The notes under the pieces were generated by a model, which was not told the DNA's origin, ran no database searches, and saw only the letters and a list, made by a program, of their open reading frames with translations. The translations under genes and the position numbers were made by a program. This document shows, piece after piece, positions 7,729 through 14,488 of a stretch of DNA of 64,000 nucleotides; positions within the stretch are counted from its first letter, which is position 1, and the number at the start of each line of letters is the position of its first letter. This DNA is from a bacterium. Its GTDB lineage: Bacteria; Hydrothermota; UBA3073; JACQXS01; JAQTXJ01. The DNA lies in assembly GCA_028716385.1 (NCBI GenBank), contig JAQUPX010000002.1, positions 416,756 through 480,755 of the forward strand, in the 5' to 3' direction.

Positions 7729-7753
7729 ATCCCGATGCATTAATGCGAGAGAA
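7672..7753 (+). repeat. 41-bp tandem duplication at the 3' end of a gene
   Basis: Two copies (7672-7712 and 7713-7753) differ at about five positions. Because 41 is not a multiple of three, the second copy is read in another frame. The divergence between copies shows it is not an assembly stutter of identical sequence. Confidence 0.85.
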
Positions 7754-7979
7754 GGCTAATATCCTTCTGCTCTTGAAATACTATAAAATGATGAAACCAT
7801 GTCTACCTTGTTTGCAAAAAAAGTGAAAGATTATTTAATTTTAAGAACAAAAATGGAAGGGAATAAAGAATATACCTACATATATATATATATATAATAT
7901 AGTCCCCCAAAACCATTAATTCCTTATTTTAAACAAAAGTGTGTCAGGGAGATTATATAGATAGGAAAATGTAATTTGA
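7729..7979 (+). other. AT-rich spacer with (TA)n tract
   Basis: This 251-nt spacer holds the second copy of the 41-bp duplication, a remnant reading frame to about 7827, and an (AT) dinucleotide run at about 7876-7900. No clear promoter with two good boxes was found. Confidence 0.4.
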
Positions 7980-8303
7980 ATGAATAAAAATATTATGAAT
8001 GAATTAAGAATAACTGAAGTAAGGCTTTCACTATATGGGAAGAACGGTATTATAGCCTTTTGCGAAGTAGTTCTTGGTAATCATCTCCGATTAAATGATA
8101 TTGCTGTAAAACGAACGCAGGAAGGCAAACTGCTTCTATCTTACCCGCTAAAAAAGACTCCAGGCGGAATAGAGTATTTTTATTTTAATCCCATCTCTAA
8201 AGAATTTGCAGATAAAATAAATGAAGCTGTAGCAAGTAAATTAAATGAATTGAGGAGTGAGTTGAATGAACAACATAAAATTCAATCAGGGAGAAGTTGC
8301 TAA
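7980..8303 (+). CDS. spoVG: SpoVG-family nucleic-acid-binding protein
   Basis: This 107-residue product matches the layout of SpoVG. It has an N-terminal strand ITEVRLSLY, a central block GNHLRLNDIAVKR, then the family's signature-like SYPLKKTPGG with FNPISKEFADKINEAVASK. SpoVG proteins are small dimeric regulators that bind DNA and RNA. It ends inside the following primase-helicase gene (38-nt overlap), so the two are translationally linked, which points to a role in replication control or copy number. No strong ribosome site precedes the ATG; ATG 7995 is an alternative start. Confidence 0.75.
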   Translation: MNKNIMNELRITEVRLSLYGKNGIIAFCEVVLGNHLRLNDIAVKRTQEGKLLLSYPLKKTPGGIEYFYFNPISKEFADKINEAVASKLNELRSELNEQHKIQSGRSC

Positions 8304-10845
8304 ATTTATTAGCCTTCTTGGACACAAAAATATAGGGCTTACTGAAGTCCGAATAATCAATCCGAATGACGATTCTAATCGAAAAATCAAGGGGATTGGT
8401 TTTTTTGATAATCCACAAGAACTAATAAAAGAATGTGAACAGTGGAATGGACAGTCTAACATTTATGTTGGTAGAAATCCTCGCCCTTTCAGCTTCAAAG
8501 ACGAATACCCCGGTGCTTATAATAAGATAAACCCCATGCAAACAACAGGTGGAAAATCCATTGATGTAGGATTTATAACATGTTTTTCCTTGGATATCGA
8601 CCCAATTAGACAAAAGAACACCGCCTCTACAAACGAAGAACATTCTACGGCAATTAACAAAACCATAGAAGTTGCACAAAAGTATCCGGGTGCATTTGCA
8701 GTTGACAGCGGGAATGGCGGATTAGTGGTTTTGCCCATAGAGCCATTCAAACTTGATAGTAATCACAATGAAATAAAAGAGAAGACTCGGATATGGGAAC
8801 AGGCAATAAGACCTATAGTAGAAGAGAACAAACAATTAAAACTTGATGCGACATATGATATTGGAAGGTTAGTAAAACTTCCCGGGACTCTTTCGATTAA
8901 AGGAGAAGATACCCCCGATAGACCTCACCGCACTGCCAAAATTGTAACTGAACCCATACAACCTTATTCTACAGTCTTGGAAGAAATATCAAAATTTAAC
9001 ATTAACCCCAATAATCTATCTCAAGTCAATTTAGGGGATATTAAAAATATTCCGACTGAAATTCCAAAACGGTTCGAGAGCTTATTAAATAAGAATGAAA
9101 AGCTAAAAGCGACATGGAATGGCACAAGAGATGATATTCAAGATAAAAGTAGGTCAGGCTTTGACATGGCATTAGCCGATATTCTGGTTACATATGATTT
9201 TTCTAATGAGGAAATAGCTGCTATTATGTTAAAAAGCCCAAGTGGCAAAGGCAAAGAAGCAACTTCACAATACCTTATTCATACAATAAATAAAGCAAGG
9301 AAAGAGAGAATGGGATACAATGTACCAAGTGAAACAAATCAAGATATAAAACAAAAAATTCAGGGATGCAGGATTACTCCAAGGCTCAAACAAATTGAAA
9401 GACTTCAAGAAATCTCTGAATTAGTTAAAACAGATTTGAAAAATATTGGGGTTTTTTATACTACCGAATACGAACGATTTTATTTTGATAAAACTTCCAA
9501 AAACTTAATAAATATTGAAAGCCCGGATTTCACAACCTTATTAAATGTACAATATGGTATCAACAAAGCTGAAAAAGAACACAACTTTGTAATAGAAGAT
9601 ATTAAAGCAGAAATCCAGACAACAGGTCAAAAGACGGAAATTTATAAGTTTTCATACTTTGATAAAAACACCTTTATTTTATATATATTTAATTTTGAGT
9701 CTCAGATTTATAAAATAACAGAGAATAGTATAGAGTTAGTAGACAATGGAACTGACGGTATTCTGTTCCTCAAAACATTTGGATTTGAAAAATTTGAGTT
9801 TATCCAAAATACTAAACCGAACGAATACCTTTCAATGTTAATGGAGCACCTCATAGGAAAAATAAATTTTGTAAGCGGTGAGGGGGTTAATATAAAACCA
9901 GCCAATCAAATTTATCTCTTTTTTAATTATCTAATGTCTTTGTTTTTTGAATCTCTTTTGCCCACCAAACCAATTTTGCTATTTGTTGGAATAAAAGGTA
10001 GCGGCAAGTCATTTACACTTAGAGCTTTAGGAAAATTACTTTTCGGAAAAAGATTTGATTTGATAAGCCTTTCTAACGATAAACGGGACTTTATAAGTGC
10101 TATAAGTTCGAATTACTTTGTAGCAATTGATAATGTAGACAGCAAAATAGAATGGTTAAATGATGTCTTAGCAAGTACTGCCACAGGGCAGGCAATCTCA
10201 TATCGCAAACTTTATACCCCTAATGAAGAAATAAAGTTTTATCCAAGGGTTTTTACGGCGATTACTTCCCGGACACCTAAGTTTAAGAGGGACGATGTTG
10301 CCGACAGACTCCTAATACTTAAGGTAGATAAGATTGAGGATTTTATCTCTGAGAATGAGCTATTGACTAATATTTTGCAAAATAGAAATTTGATTTGGAC
10401 AGAAATTATACAAAAGTTGCAAAAAATCATTAAAAAATTAAAGGAAACATCTGTCACCCAATATACATCTGGGTTTCGGATGGCAGATTGGGCTGTGCTG
10501 CTTTTCAGGATGACAGGGCAACAAGAGTGTATTCAGGAAATTTTGGATAAGATGGAAAAAGAACAGGCGGAATTTACCCTTGATGAAGAACCTATTTTTC
10601 AAACTTTGACTATGTGGATAGAACATGGAAACGAAGGTAAAAGTACTACAACAGGGGATTTATATAAAGAACTTAAAGCAATTGCCGAACGCGAAAAGAT
10701 AGACTTTTATTACAAAAGTTCACAGTCCTTTGGAATAAAAATAAAACATATTCGCAGCAATTTAGAGAACTTCTTTAAGATAACAACACACCGGGAACAT
10801 GGTAACAAAACTACCTACACATTTTTTCCAAAGGAACAAAAATGA
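8266..10845 (+). CDS. Replicative primase-helicase (PrimPol + P-loop ATPase)
   Basis: This protein has 859 residues. The N-terminal 250 resemble archaeo-eukaryotic-type primases: an acidic pair in SLDIDP (near 108), then AVDSGNGGLVVLP (near 145) and YDIGRLVKLPGTLS (near 200). The C-terminal part is a helicase-like ATPase with Walker A GIKGSGKS (near 575), Walker B VAIDNVD (near 620), then TSRTPKFKRDDVADRLLIL, resembling a sensor-1/arginine-finger region. Such fusions initiate replication of plasmids, phages and integrative elements. It overlaps spoVG upstream and is followed directly by the iteron-like array, the expected place for its origin. AGGAG lies about 10 nt before the start. Confidence 0.85.
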   Translation: MNNIKFNQGEVAKFISLLGHKNIGLTEVRIINPNDDSNRKIKGIGFFDNPQELIKECEQWNGQSNIYVGRNPRPFSFKDEYPGAYNKINPMQTTGGKSIDVGFITCFSLDIDPIRQKNTASTNEEHSTAINKTIEVAQKYPGAFAVDSGNGGLVVLPIEPFKLDSNHNEIKEKTRIWEQAIRPIVEENKQLKLDATYDIGRLVKLPGTLSIKGEDTPDRPHRTAKIVTEPIQPYSTVLEEISKFNINPNNLSQVNLGDIKNIPTEIPKRFESLLNKNEKLKATWNGTRDDIQDKSRSGFDMALADILVTYDFSNEEIAAIMLKSPSGKGKEATSQYLIHTINKARKERMGYNVPSETNQDIKQKIQGCRITPRLKQIERLQEISELVKTDLKNIGVFYTTEYERFYFDKTSKNLINIESPDFTTLLNVQYGINKAEKEHNFVIEDIKAEIQTTGQKTEIYKFSYFDKNTFILYIFNFESQIYKITENSIELVDNGTDGILFLKTFGFEKFEFIQNTKPNEYLSMLMEHLIGKINFVSGEGVNIKPANQIYLFFNYLMSLFFESLLPTKPILLFVGIKGSGKSFTLRALGKLLFGKRFDLISLSNDKRDFISAISSNYFVAIDNVDSKIEWLNDVLASTATGQAISYRKLYTPNEEIKFYPRVFTAITSRTPKFKRDDVADRLLILKVDKIEDFISENELLTNILQNRNLIWTEIIQKLQKIIKKLKETSVTQYTSGFRMADWAVLLFRMTGQQECIQEILDKMEKEQAEFTLDEEPIFQTLTMWIEHGNEGKSTTTGDLYKELKAIAEREKIDFYYKSSQSFGIKIKHIRSNLENFFKITTHREHGNKTTYTFFPKEQK

Positions 10846-10870
10846 AACTTAAATTCACAAAATCAGTTAA

Positions 10871-11160
10871 TAGTCTATCCACTGTAACCAAGTGTAACCA
10901 CAACTGTAACCATACAAAAAGACCTATTGTCAAAGGTTTAGAGGTAATTGGTTACATTGGATAGAGTACATCTACTAAAAGTGTTTAAAAAAAATAATAT
11001 ATATATAATAGAGACATGTAATACAAGGAGATTTATGGGCTTTTACTCTATCCACTTTAACCATAGCCCTTTAGATTCAACAATGAATGGGGTTTTGATT
11101 GGTTACACTACAAAAACAACTGTAACCCAAGTGTAACCAAGTCTAACCAATACAGGTTAG
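10871..11160. other. Iteron-like repeat array, candidate replication origin
   Basis: The core repeat TGTAACCA occurs at 10883, 10893 and 10905, and near-copies occur at 11121, 11132 and 11142 (about one helical turn apart). Inverted copies TGGTTACA lie at 10949 and 11100. A longer 20-bp unit combining CTCTATCC with the core appears at 10871-10890, inverted at 10949-10968, and at 11044-11063. Between them is an AT-only stretch (10984-11010). The array ends with CTAACC-AATACA-GGTTAG (11143-11160). Repeats plus a melting region right behind the replicase suggest an origin or its copy-control operator. Confidence 0.65.
11035..11136 (+). CDS. Possible 33-aa peptide inside the repeat array
   Basis: ATG 11035 follows AAGGAG closely (4 nt). 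The reading frame, starting MGFYSIHFNHSPLDST, runs through the inverted repeat and into the second iteron group. It could be a small control peptide, or simply a chance frame in repeat DNA. Confidence 0.25.
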   Translation: MGFYSIHFNHSPLDSTMNGVLIGYTTKTTVTQV

Positions 11161-11176
11161 AAAAAGGAGGGAAAAC

Positions 11177-11356
11177 ATGAACTTGAGCGCGAAGACGGGG
11201 CAACAGATTTATAAGGATATAATAAATACCCTTACAAAAATAAAGTTACACATATTGGAATTTGGCATCTATGAGGACGACCCAATACTCCAAAAAAAGT
11301 TAAAAGAAGCGGATAGAGAATTAAAGGTGGATGGGAAGCAAGGCAACCCATCATAG
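11177..11356 (+). CDS. Small hypothetical protein, 59 aa
   Basis: AAAGGAGGGAAAAC directly precedes ATG 11177, a strong start. The product begins MNLSAKTGQQIYKDIINTLT and ends LKVDGKQGNPS; it is mainly helical and charged. It is the first of a chain of very small ORFs joined by identical TAG-CT-ATG junctions. Family unknown. Confidence 0.55.
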   Translation: MNLSAKTGQQIYKDIINTLTKIKLHILEFGIYEDDPILQKKLKEADRELKVDGKQGNPS

Positions 11357-11358
11357 CT

Positions 11359-11544
11359 ATGACTAAAATCGTTAAATCGCTTAAAAAGGGGAAAATGATA
11401 GCTAAAAGGTCATATACACCCCCCTATGGTAAGAGAGAATGCCATAAAAACTCTATAAATAAAGGAATTATAGGATCTTCTGTGTTTGTCGCCGGGACAG
11501 TTAAAATGCTTGTAAAATGTTTAAATAGATGGGAGGTGGGATAG
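11359..11544 (+). CDS. Small basic hypothetical protein, 61 aa
   Basis: The start ATG 11359 lies 2 nt after the previous stop (TAG-CT-ATG) and lacks its own clear ribosome site, so it would depend on reinitiation. The product is very basic (KIVKSLKKGKMIAKR) and carries two cysteines. No domain is recognised. Confidence 0.4.
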   Translation: MTKIVKSLKKGKMIAKRSYTPPYGKRECHKNSINKGIIGSSVFVAGTVKMLVKCLNRWEVG

Positions 11545-11546
11545 CT

Positions 11547-11582
11547 ATGGAATTTGTTACAAAGCTGTCAGATATCTTATAA
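11547..11582 (+). CDS. Possible 11-aa peptide with strong ribosome site
   Basis: GGGAGGTG precedes ATG 11547, and the junction with the previous stop is again TAG-CT-ATG. The peptide is MEFVTKLSDIL. It could act as a leader for the gene at 11603. Confidence 0.25.
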   Translation: MEFVTKLSDIL

Positions 11583-11602
11583 ATAGCAAAAAAGGAGGAA
11601 AC

Positions 11603-12124
11603 ATGGAAAAGATAAAGAAAGTAAGAGAGTTAACGCCTCACGAAACAGTAATTATTGAACTGGTAAACAGGTATGGTAAGACTTGGGAAAAAATAGCAAC
11701 TGAACTGAAAGCAAAGGCTGATATTGTGGCCAAGGGATATCAAATCAAACGCTTTTATGATCGGCTACCCCCGGAAGTATTAAAAAAATATATCCCCGAG
11801 ATGATCCCTTTGTACGCAGACATGTTAGATAAAATGCTTGACGCCCTTAAGCGACTTGAGGCTGTAACCCCGGAAGCCAAGGCTGCCCCCGGATATTATA
11901 TGGCGTTTACAACTTTAGTCAAAAACATTGTAGAGTTAAGAAAAGAGATCGCGTCAGCAAGCGGAGAAACACCATGGAATGAAAGAGTTATGAACATGCT
12001 TAAAGAATCCACGGAATTCTTTACAGAAATCCTGCTAAAACATTTACCCAAGGAGAAGGTGTTGGAAATCATACTTGATTGGAACGAGGTTGTTCCGGCG
12101 ATAGATGTAAGGAATCGGATATGA
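11603..12124 (+). CDS. Hypothetical helical protein, 173 aa
   Basis: AAAGGAGGAAAC gives a clear start at 11603. Residues 9-45 (HETVIIELVNRYGKTWEKIA and following) look like a SANT/Myb-like or small-terminase-like helix-turn-helix. The remainder is long amphipathic helices (PLYADMLDKMLDALKRLEAV). A DNA-packaging or regulatory role is possible from size and layout, but I cannot identify the family. It lies between the candidate origin and the recombinase. Confidence 0.6.
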   Translation: MEKIKKVRELTPHETVIIELVNRYGKTWEKIATELKAKADIVAKGYQIKRFYDRLPPEVLKKYIPEMIPLYADMLDKMLDALKRLEAVTPEAKAAPGYYMAFTTLVKNIVELRKEIASASGETPWNERVMNMLKESTEFFTEILLKHLPKEKVLEIILDWNEVVPAIDVRNRI

Positions 12125-12160
12125 TAGGTAGAATAAAAAAAGTAAAAAATATTCGGGTTT

Positions 12161-12182
12161 AAAGGAGGTTTTTATGATATAG
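12161..12182 (+). other. Two-codon minigene (ATG ATA TAG) with perfect ribosome site
   Basis: AAAGGAGG (12161-12168), a 5-nt spacer, then ATG ATA TAG (12174-12182). The layout matches the phage lambda bar minigenes (ATG ATA stop), whose translation drains peptidyl-tRNA-Ile. It may also be chance. Confidence 0.3.
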
Positions 12183-12195
12183 GAAGTTGATTACA

Positions 12196-12245
12196 GGGCA
12201 AGTTCTAAGTTGGGGAACATAACAGGTTCGACTCCTGCTTGTCCG
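12196..12245 (+). pseudogene. Armless tRNA-like remnant
   Basis: GGGCAAG (12196-12202) pairs over 7 bp (one G-U) with CTTGTCC (12238-12244), like an acceptor stem. It encloses a T-arm, CAGG-TTCGACT-CCTG (12223-12237), with the typical GGTTCGA loop entrance. The 20 nt where the D and anticodon arms belong (12203-12222) form neither. It looks like a tRNA that lost its middle, or a tRNA-mimicking site next to the recombinase operon. Confidence 0.5.
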
Positions 12246-12246
12246 A

Positions 12247-12492
12247 ATGAAAAAAGTTTATAATAAAGGGGGGAAAGCTACAAGCATCAGAGTAAGTCAG
12301 ATACCTTCTGACAATATTCCCAATCTATGCAATCCATATGATAAATTATCTCCTTCTGAACGACACGCAAAAATTATCTCTGTGTGTCGAAAAATACTTG
12401 AAAGGACTTTACCTCAGAAGGATATTCTTGGGAAAGAAAAAACTTTCCTTGACACACAAGAAAGTCATAATATAGTACCGGCCAAACAATGA
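12247..12492 (+). CDS. Small protein coupled to the serine recombinase, 81 aa
   Basis: Its stop overlaps the recombinase start (ATGA, 12489-12492), so the two are probably made together. The product starts MKKVYNKGGKATSIRVSQIP, then YDKLSPSERHAKIISVCRKI, a basic helix that could bind DNA. The ATG is 2 nt after the tRNA-like remnant, and no ribosome site is evident. A role as accessory or directionality factor for the recombinase is a guess from position and size. Confidence 0.6.
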   Translation: MKKVYNKGGKATSIRVSQIPSDNIPNLCNPYDKLSPSERHAKIISVCRKILERTLPQKDILGKEKTFLDTQESHNIVPAKQ

Positions 12493-14090
12493 AAAAAATA
12501 GGGATATACACACGTGTAAGCAGCCAAAGGCAGGCAGACATTCAGTCGGGGTCATTAGATACTCAAGCCGATAGAATGCGAAACTACGCCAAAATACGAA
12601 ATAAAGAAGAAGACCCTTGGGAAGTCGTTGATATTTACAGGGAAGAAGGGAAATCCGGGAAAAATATAGAGAGAGCTGAATTACAAAGAATGTTAGCAGA
12701 TATTAAGACGGGAAAAATAAATACAGTATTATGTACTAAAATTGATAGAATAACCCGTTCATTATTGGATTTTTACAAGCTTTGGAAAATTTTTGAAGAA
12801 CATAATGTAGATTTTGTTACTCTGGAAGAAAACTTTGATTCGTCTACCCCTAATGGCAGGGCTATGCTTAAAATAACATTAGTATTCGCGGAATTAGAAA
12901 GAGAACAAACTGCAAAAAGAACTATAGAAAAAATGCAATGGCGGGCAGAACAGGGATTTTGGAATGGAGGGCAAGTTTTAGGGTATACCTGCGATCCTGA
13001 AAATAAAGGGAAGCTGCTCAAGAATGAAGAAGAAGTAAAATTAGTTAATCTTATTTATCAAACATATTCGGAAGTAGGTTCGTTTCTTAAAACTGCCGAA
13101 TCCATTAATACAAAAGGCTATAGGACTAAATGTTATACATCAAGACGAGGAGAAACACACGGAGGAAGGAAATTTATTGACACTGAAATATCAAGAATCT
13201 TAAGGAATCCACTATATACGGGAAATATCATGTATAATGGGCAATTTTATCAGGGGAAACAAGAACCAATTGTTCCACAGTCTATTTGGGATGAAGTACA
13301 ACAACTCATTAGAATTCGCGCTCCAAAAAGAAGAGGTGCATCAAGAAAACGAAAACATGTATTTCTTTTTGAAGGTTTGTTATATTGTGGATGGTGCGGA
13401 GCTCACATGACTCCTATGTATTGCGGAGGACGCAATAAAAAGCTTTATTACTACTATCAGTGTACAACTAACAGTCATAGCGGAAAAGAAGGGTGCAAAA
13501 TGCCGTATGTACCTGCCGAAGTAATAGAGCAACTTATGTGTGAAAGAATTAGAGAACTTGGCAAAAATGAAAACCTAATTAAAGAAATAGCTGAAGATAA
13601 TGTTAACGCATATATAGAAGAAATTAATATTTTACAGATGCAAAGAAGAACATTACAAAGTAAATTAACGGCTATAGATACAAACATTGACAATTGGTTA
13701 GAATTAATTGGGAATGGGACAGCAAAAAAAGAAGGTATCTTGGATATGATTATCCGGAAAATGTCTGACTCTTCCCAACAGAAGAAAGAATTAGAGAATC
13801 AAATAGATGAGCTTAATCTCAAAATAAGAGAAATTAAAGAGAAAAAAATCAATATAGAAACAATGCAAAATAGTCTTGTAAAATTCTCGGATTTATTTGA
13901 CCTTGCCACCGCCGAAGAAAAGAAAATTCTAATGCAATTAATCATCCATAAGTTAATTTACAGCCCTAACGAAATAAAGTATGCTCTTTATGATAGACCT
14001 ACTTGCAAAGAATATATAGATAAATATGCCATCTCCGACAGTTCAAAAAGTACTGTCGCTGTGGAGTTCAACAAGTGGCTCCCCGAGTAG
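12489..14090 (+). CDS. Large serine recombinase (integrase)
   Basis: At 533 residues it has the standard large-serine-recombinase order. The resolvase catalytic domain (IYTRVSSQRQ, nucleophile Ser11; CTKIDRITRS; ELEREQTAKRT) covers about 1-150, followed by the recombinase domain (SRILRNPLYTGNIMY near 240). A zinc ribbon begins at CGWC (near 300), and a long coiled coil follows (about 360-470). It cuts and rejoins att sites with Ser-linked intermediates, without host factors. Its final codons and stop (TAG 14088-14090) lie inside the opposite-strand tRNA-Asn 3' end, so the tRNA is the probable attachment site and this gene marks the element's right end. Confidence 0.93.
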   Translation: MKKIGIYTRVSSQRQADIQSGSLDTQADRMRNYAKIRNKEEDPWEVVDIYREEGKSGKNIERAELQRMLADIKTGKINTVLCTKIDRITRSLLDFYKLWKIFEEHNVDFVTLEENFDSSTPNGRAMLKITLVFAELEREQTAKRTIEKMQWRAEQGFWNGGQVLGYTCDPENKGKLLKNEEEVKLVNLIYQTYSEVGSFLKTAESINTKGYRTKCYTSRRGETHGGRKFIDTEISRILRNPLYTGNIMYNGQFYQGKQEPIVPQSIWDEVQQLIRIRAPKRRGASRKRKHVFLFEGLLYCGWCGAHMTPMYCGGRNKKLYYYYQCTTNSHSGKEGCKMPYVPAEVIEQLMCERIRELGKNENLIKEIAEDNVNAYIEEINILQMQRRTLQSKLTAIDTNIDNWLELIGNGTAKKEGILDMIIRKMSDSSQQKKELENQIDELNLKIREIKEKKINIETMQNSLVKFSDLFDLATAEEKKILMQLIIHKLIYSPNEIKYALYDRPTCKEYIDKYAISDSSKSTVAVEFNKWLPE

Positions 14091-14151
14091 GACTCGAACC
14101 TACAACCTACTGGTTAACAGCCAGCCGCTCTGCCGATTGAGCTATCGGGGA
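14076..14151 (-). tRNA. tRNA-Asn (GTT), CCA encoded
   Basis: A full cloverleaf is visible: acceptor TCCCCGA/TCGGGGA, D-arm GCTC...GAGC, anticodon loop CTGTTAA with anticodon GTT, T-arm with GGTTCGAGTCC, discriminator G and encoded CCA (14076-14078). It is overlapped by the recombinase 3' end on one side and by the C-terminal codons of the GIY-YIG ORF on the same strand. Confidence 0.96.
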
Positions 14152-14421
14152 ATCATTGAGGTTATCTATTAATATATTTTTATGCAACCATTCTCTGCCC
14201 TGTCCAGATTTCAATTCTTTCTCTCGTCTCATCGCATCTTTTCTTGTAGGGTACTCCTCTTTATACACTAATCTCCATGGCCCAGCATTTTTCTTAGTAA
14301 ATTCCGTAAACCAACATTCAGGGTCATTATGTTGTTTTATTCTATTATTTAAATCAGACGTTTCTCCTATATAAATTTTTTCTGTTAATTCTGATTTCAA
14401 AACATAAACATAAAAAGCCAT
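14107..14421 (-). CDS. GIY-YIG endonuclease-domain protein fused into tRNA-Asn
   Basis: This 104-residue protein has the GIY-YIG fold of the UPF0213/YhbQ-like group: YVYVLKS (residues 4-10), KIYIGETSDLNNRIKQHN with the catalytic-type Arg27, and RREKELKSGQGREW. The last 15 or so residues (SPIAQSAERLAVNQ) are simply the translation of the downstream tRNA-Asn gene on the same strand, so the natural protein end was lost or lies in the tRNA. It is flanked by a 30-bp repeat of the tRNA 5' part. Proteins of this size are usually structure-specific nucleases of unclear role; here a homing-type mobile behaviour is plausible. Confidence 0.8.
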   Translation of the reverse strand: MAFYVYVLKSELTEKIYIGETSDLNNRIKQHNDPECWFTEFTKKNAGPWRLVYKEEYPTRKDAMRREKELKSGQGREWLHKNILIDNLNDSPIAQSAERLAVNQ

Positions 14422-14431
14422 ATTTCTTTCA

Positions 14432-14488
14432 TCCCCTGGTTAATCCGCCTGAGGCGGACTCTGCCGATTGAGCTATCGGGGAATCATT
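14432..14488 (-). pseudogene. tRNA-Asn 5' fragment with palindrome insert
   Basis: 14459-14488 is an exact 30-bp copy of 14128-14157 (tRNA-Asn D-arm, 5' acceptor strand and 6 nt of leader). Reading on the tRNA strand it continues into the palindrome TCCGCCTCAGGCGGA and then TTAACCAG, which matches the tRNA anticodon region. GGGGA (minus strand, from 14432-14436) can re-pair with the 5' TCCCC. This is a remodelled partial tRNA upstream of the endonuclease gene. Confidence 0.7.

Noticed and set aside
10948-11034. Longer TTG-started frame through the repeat array
   Set aside because: It starts inside an inverted iteron and has no ribosome site; only the ATG at 11035 is remotely plausible.
12196-12245. 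Functional tRNA or tmRNA gene
   Set aside because: No anticodon arm, D-arm or tag-reading frame; I call it a tRNA-like remnant only.
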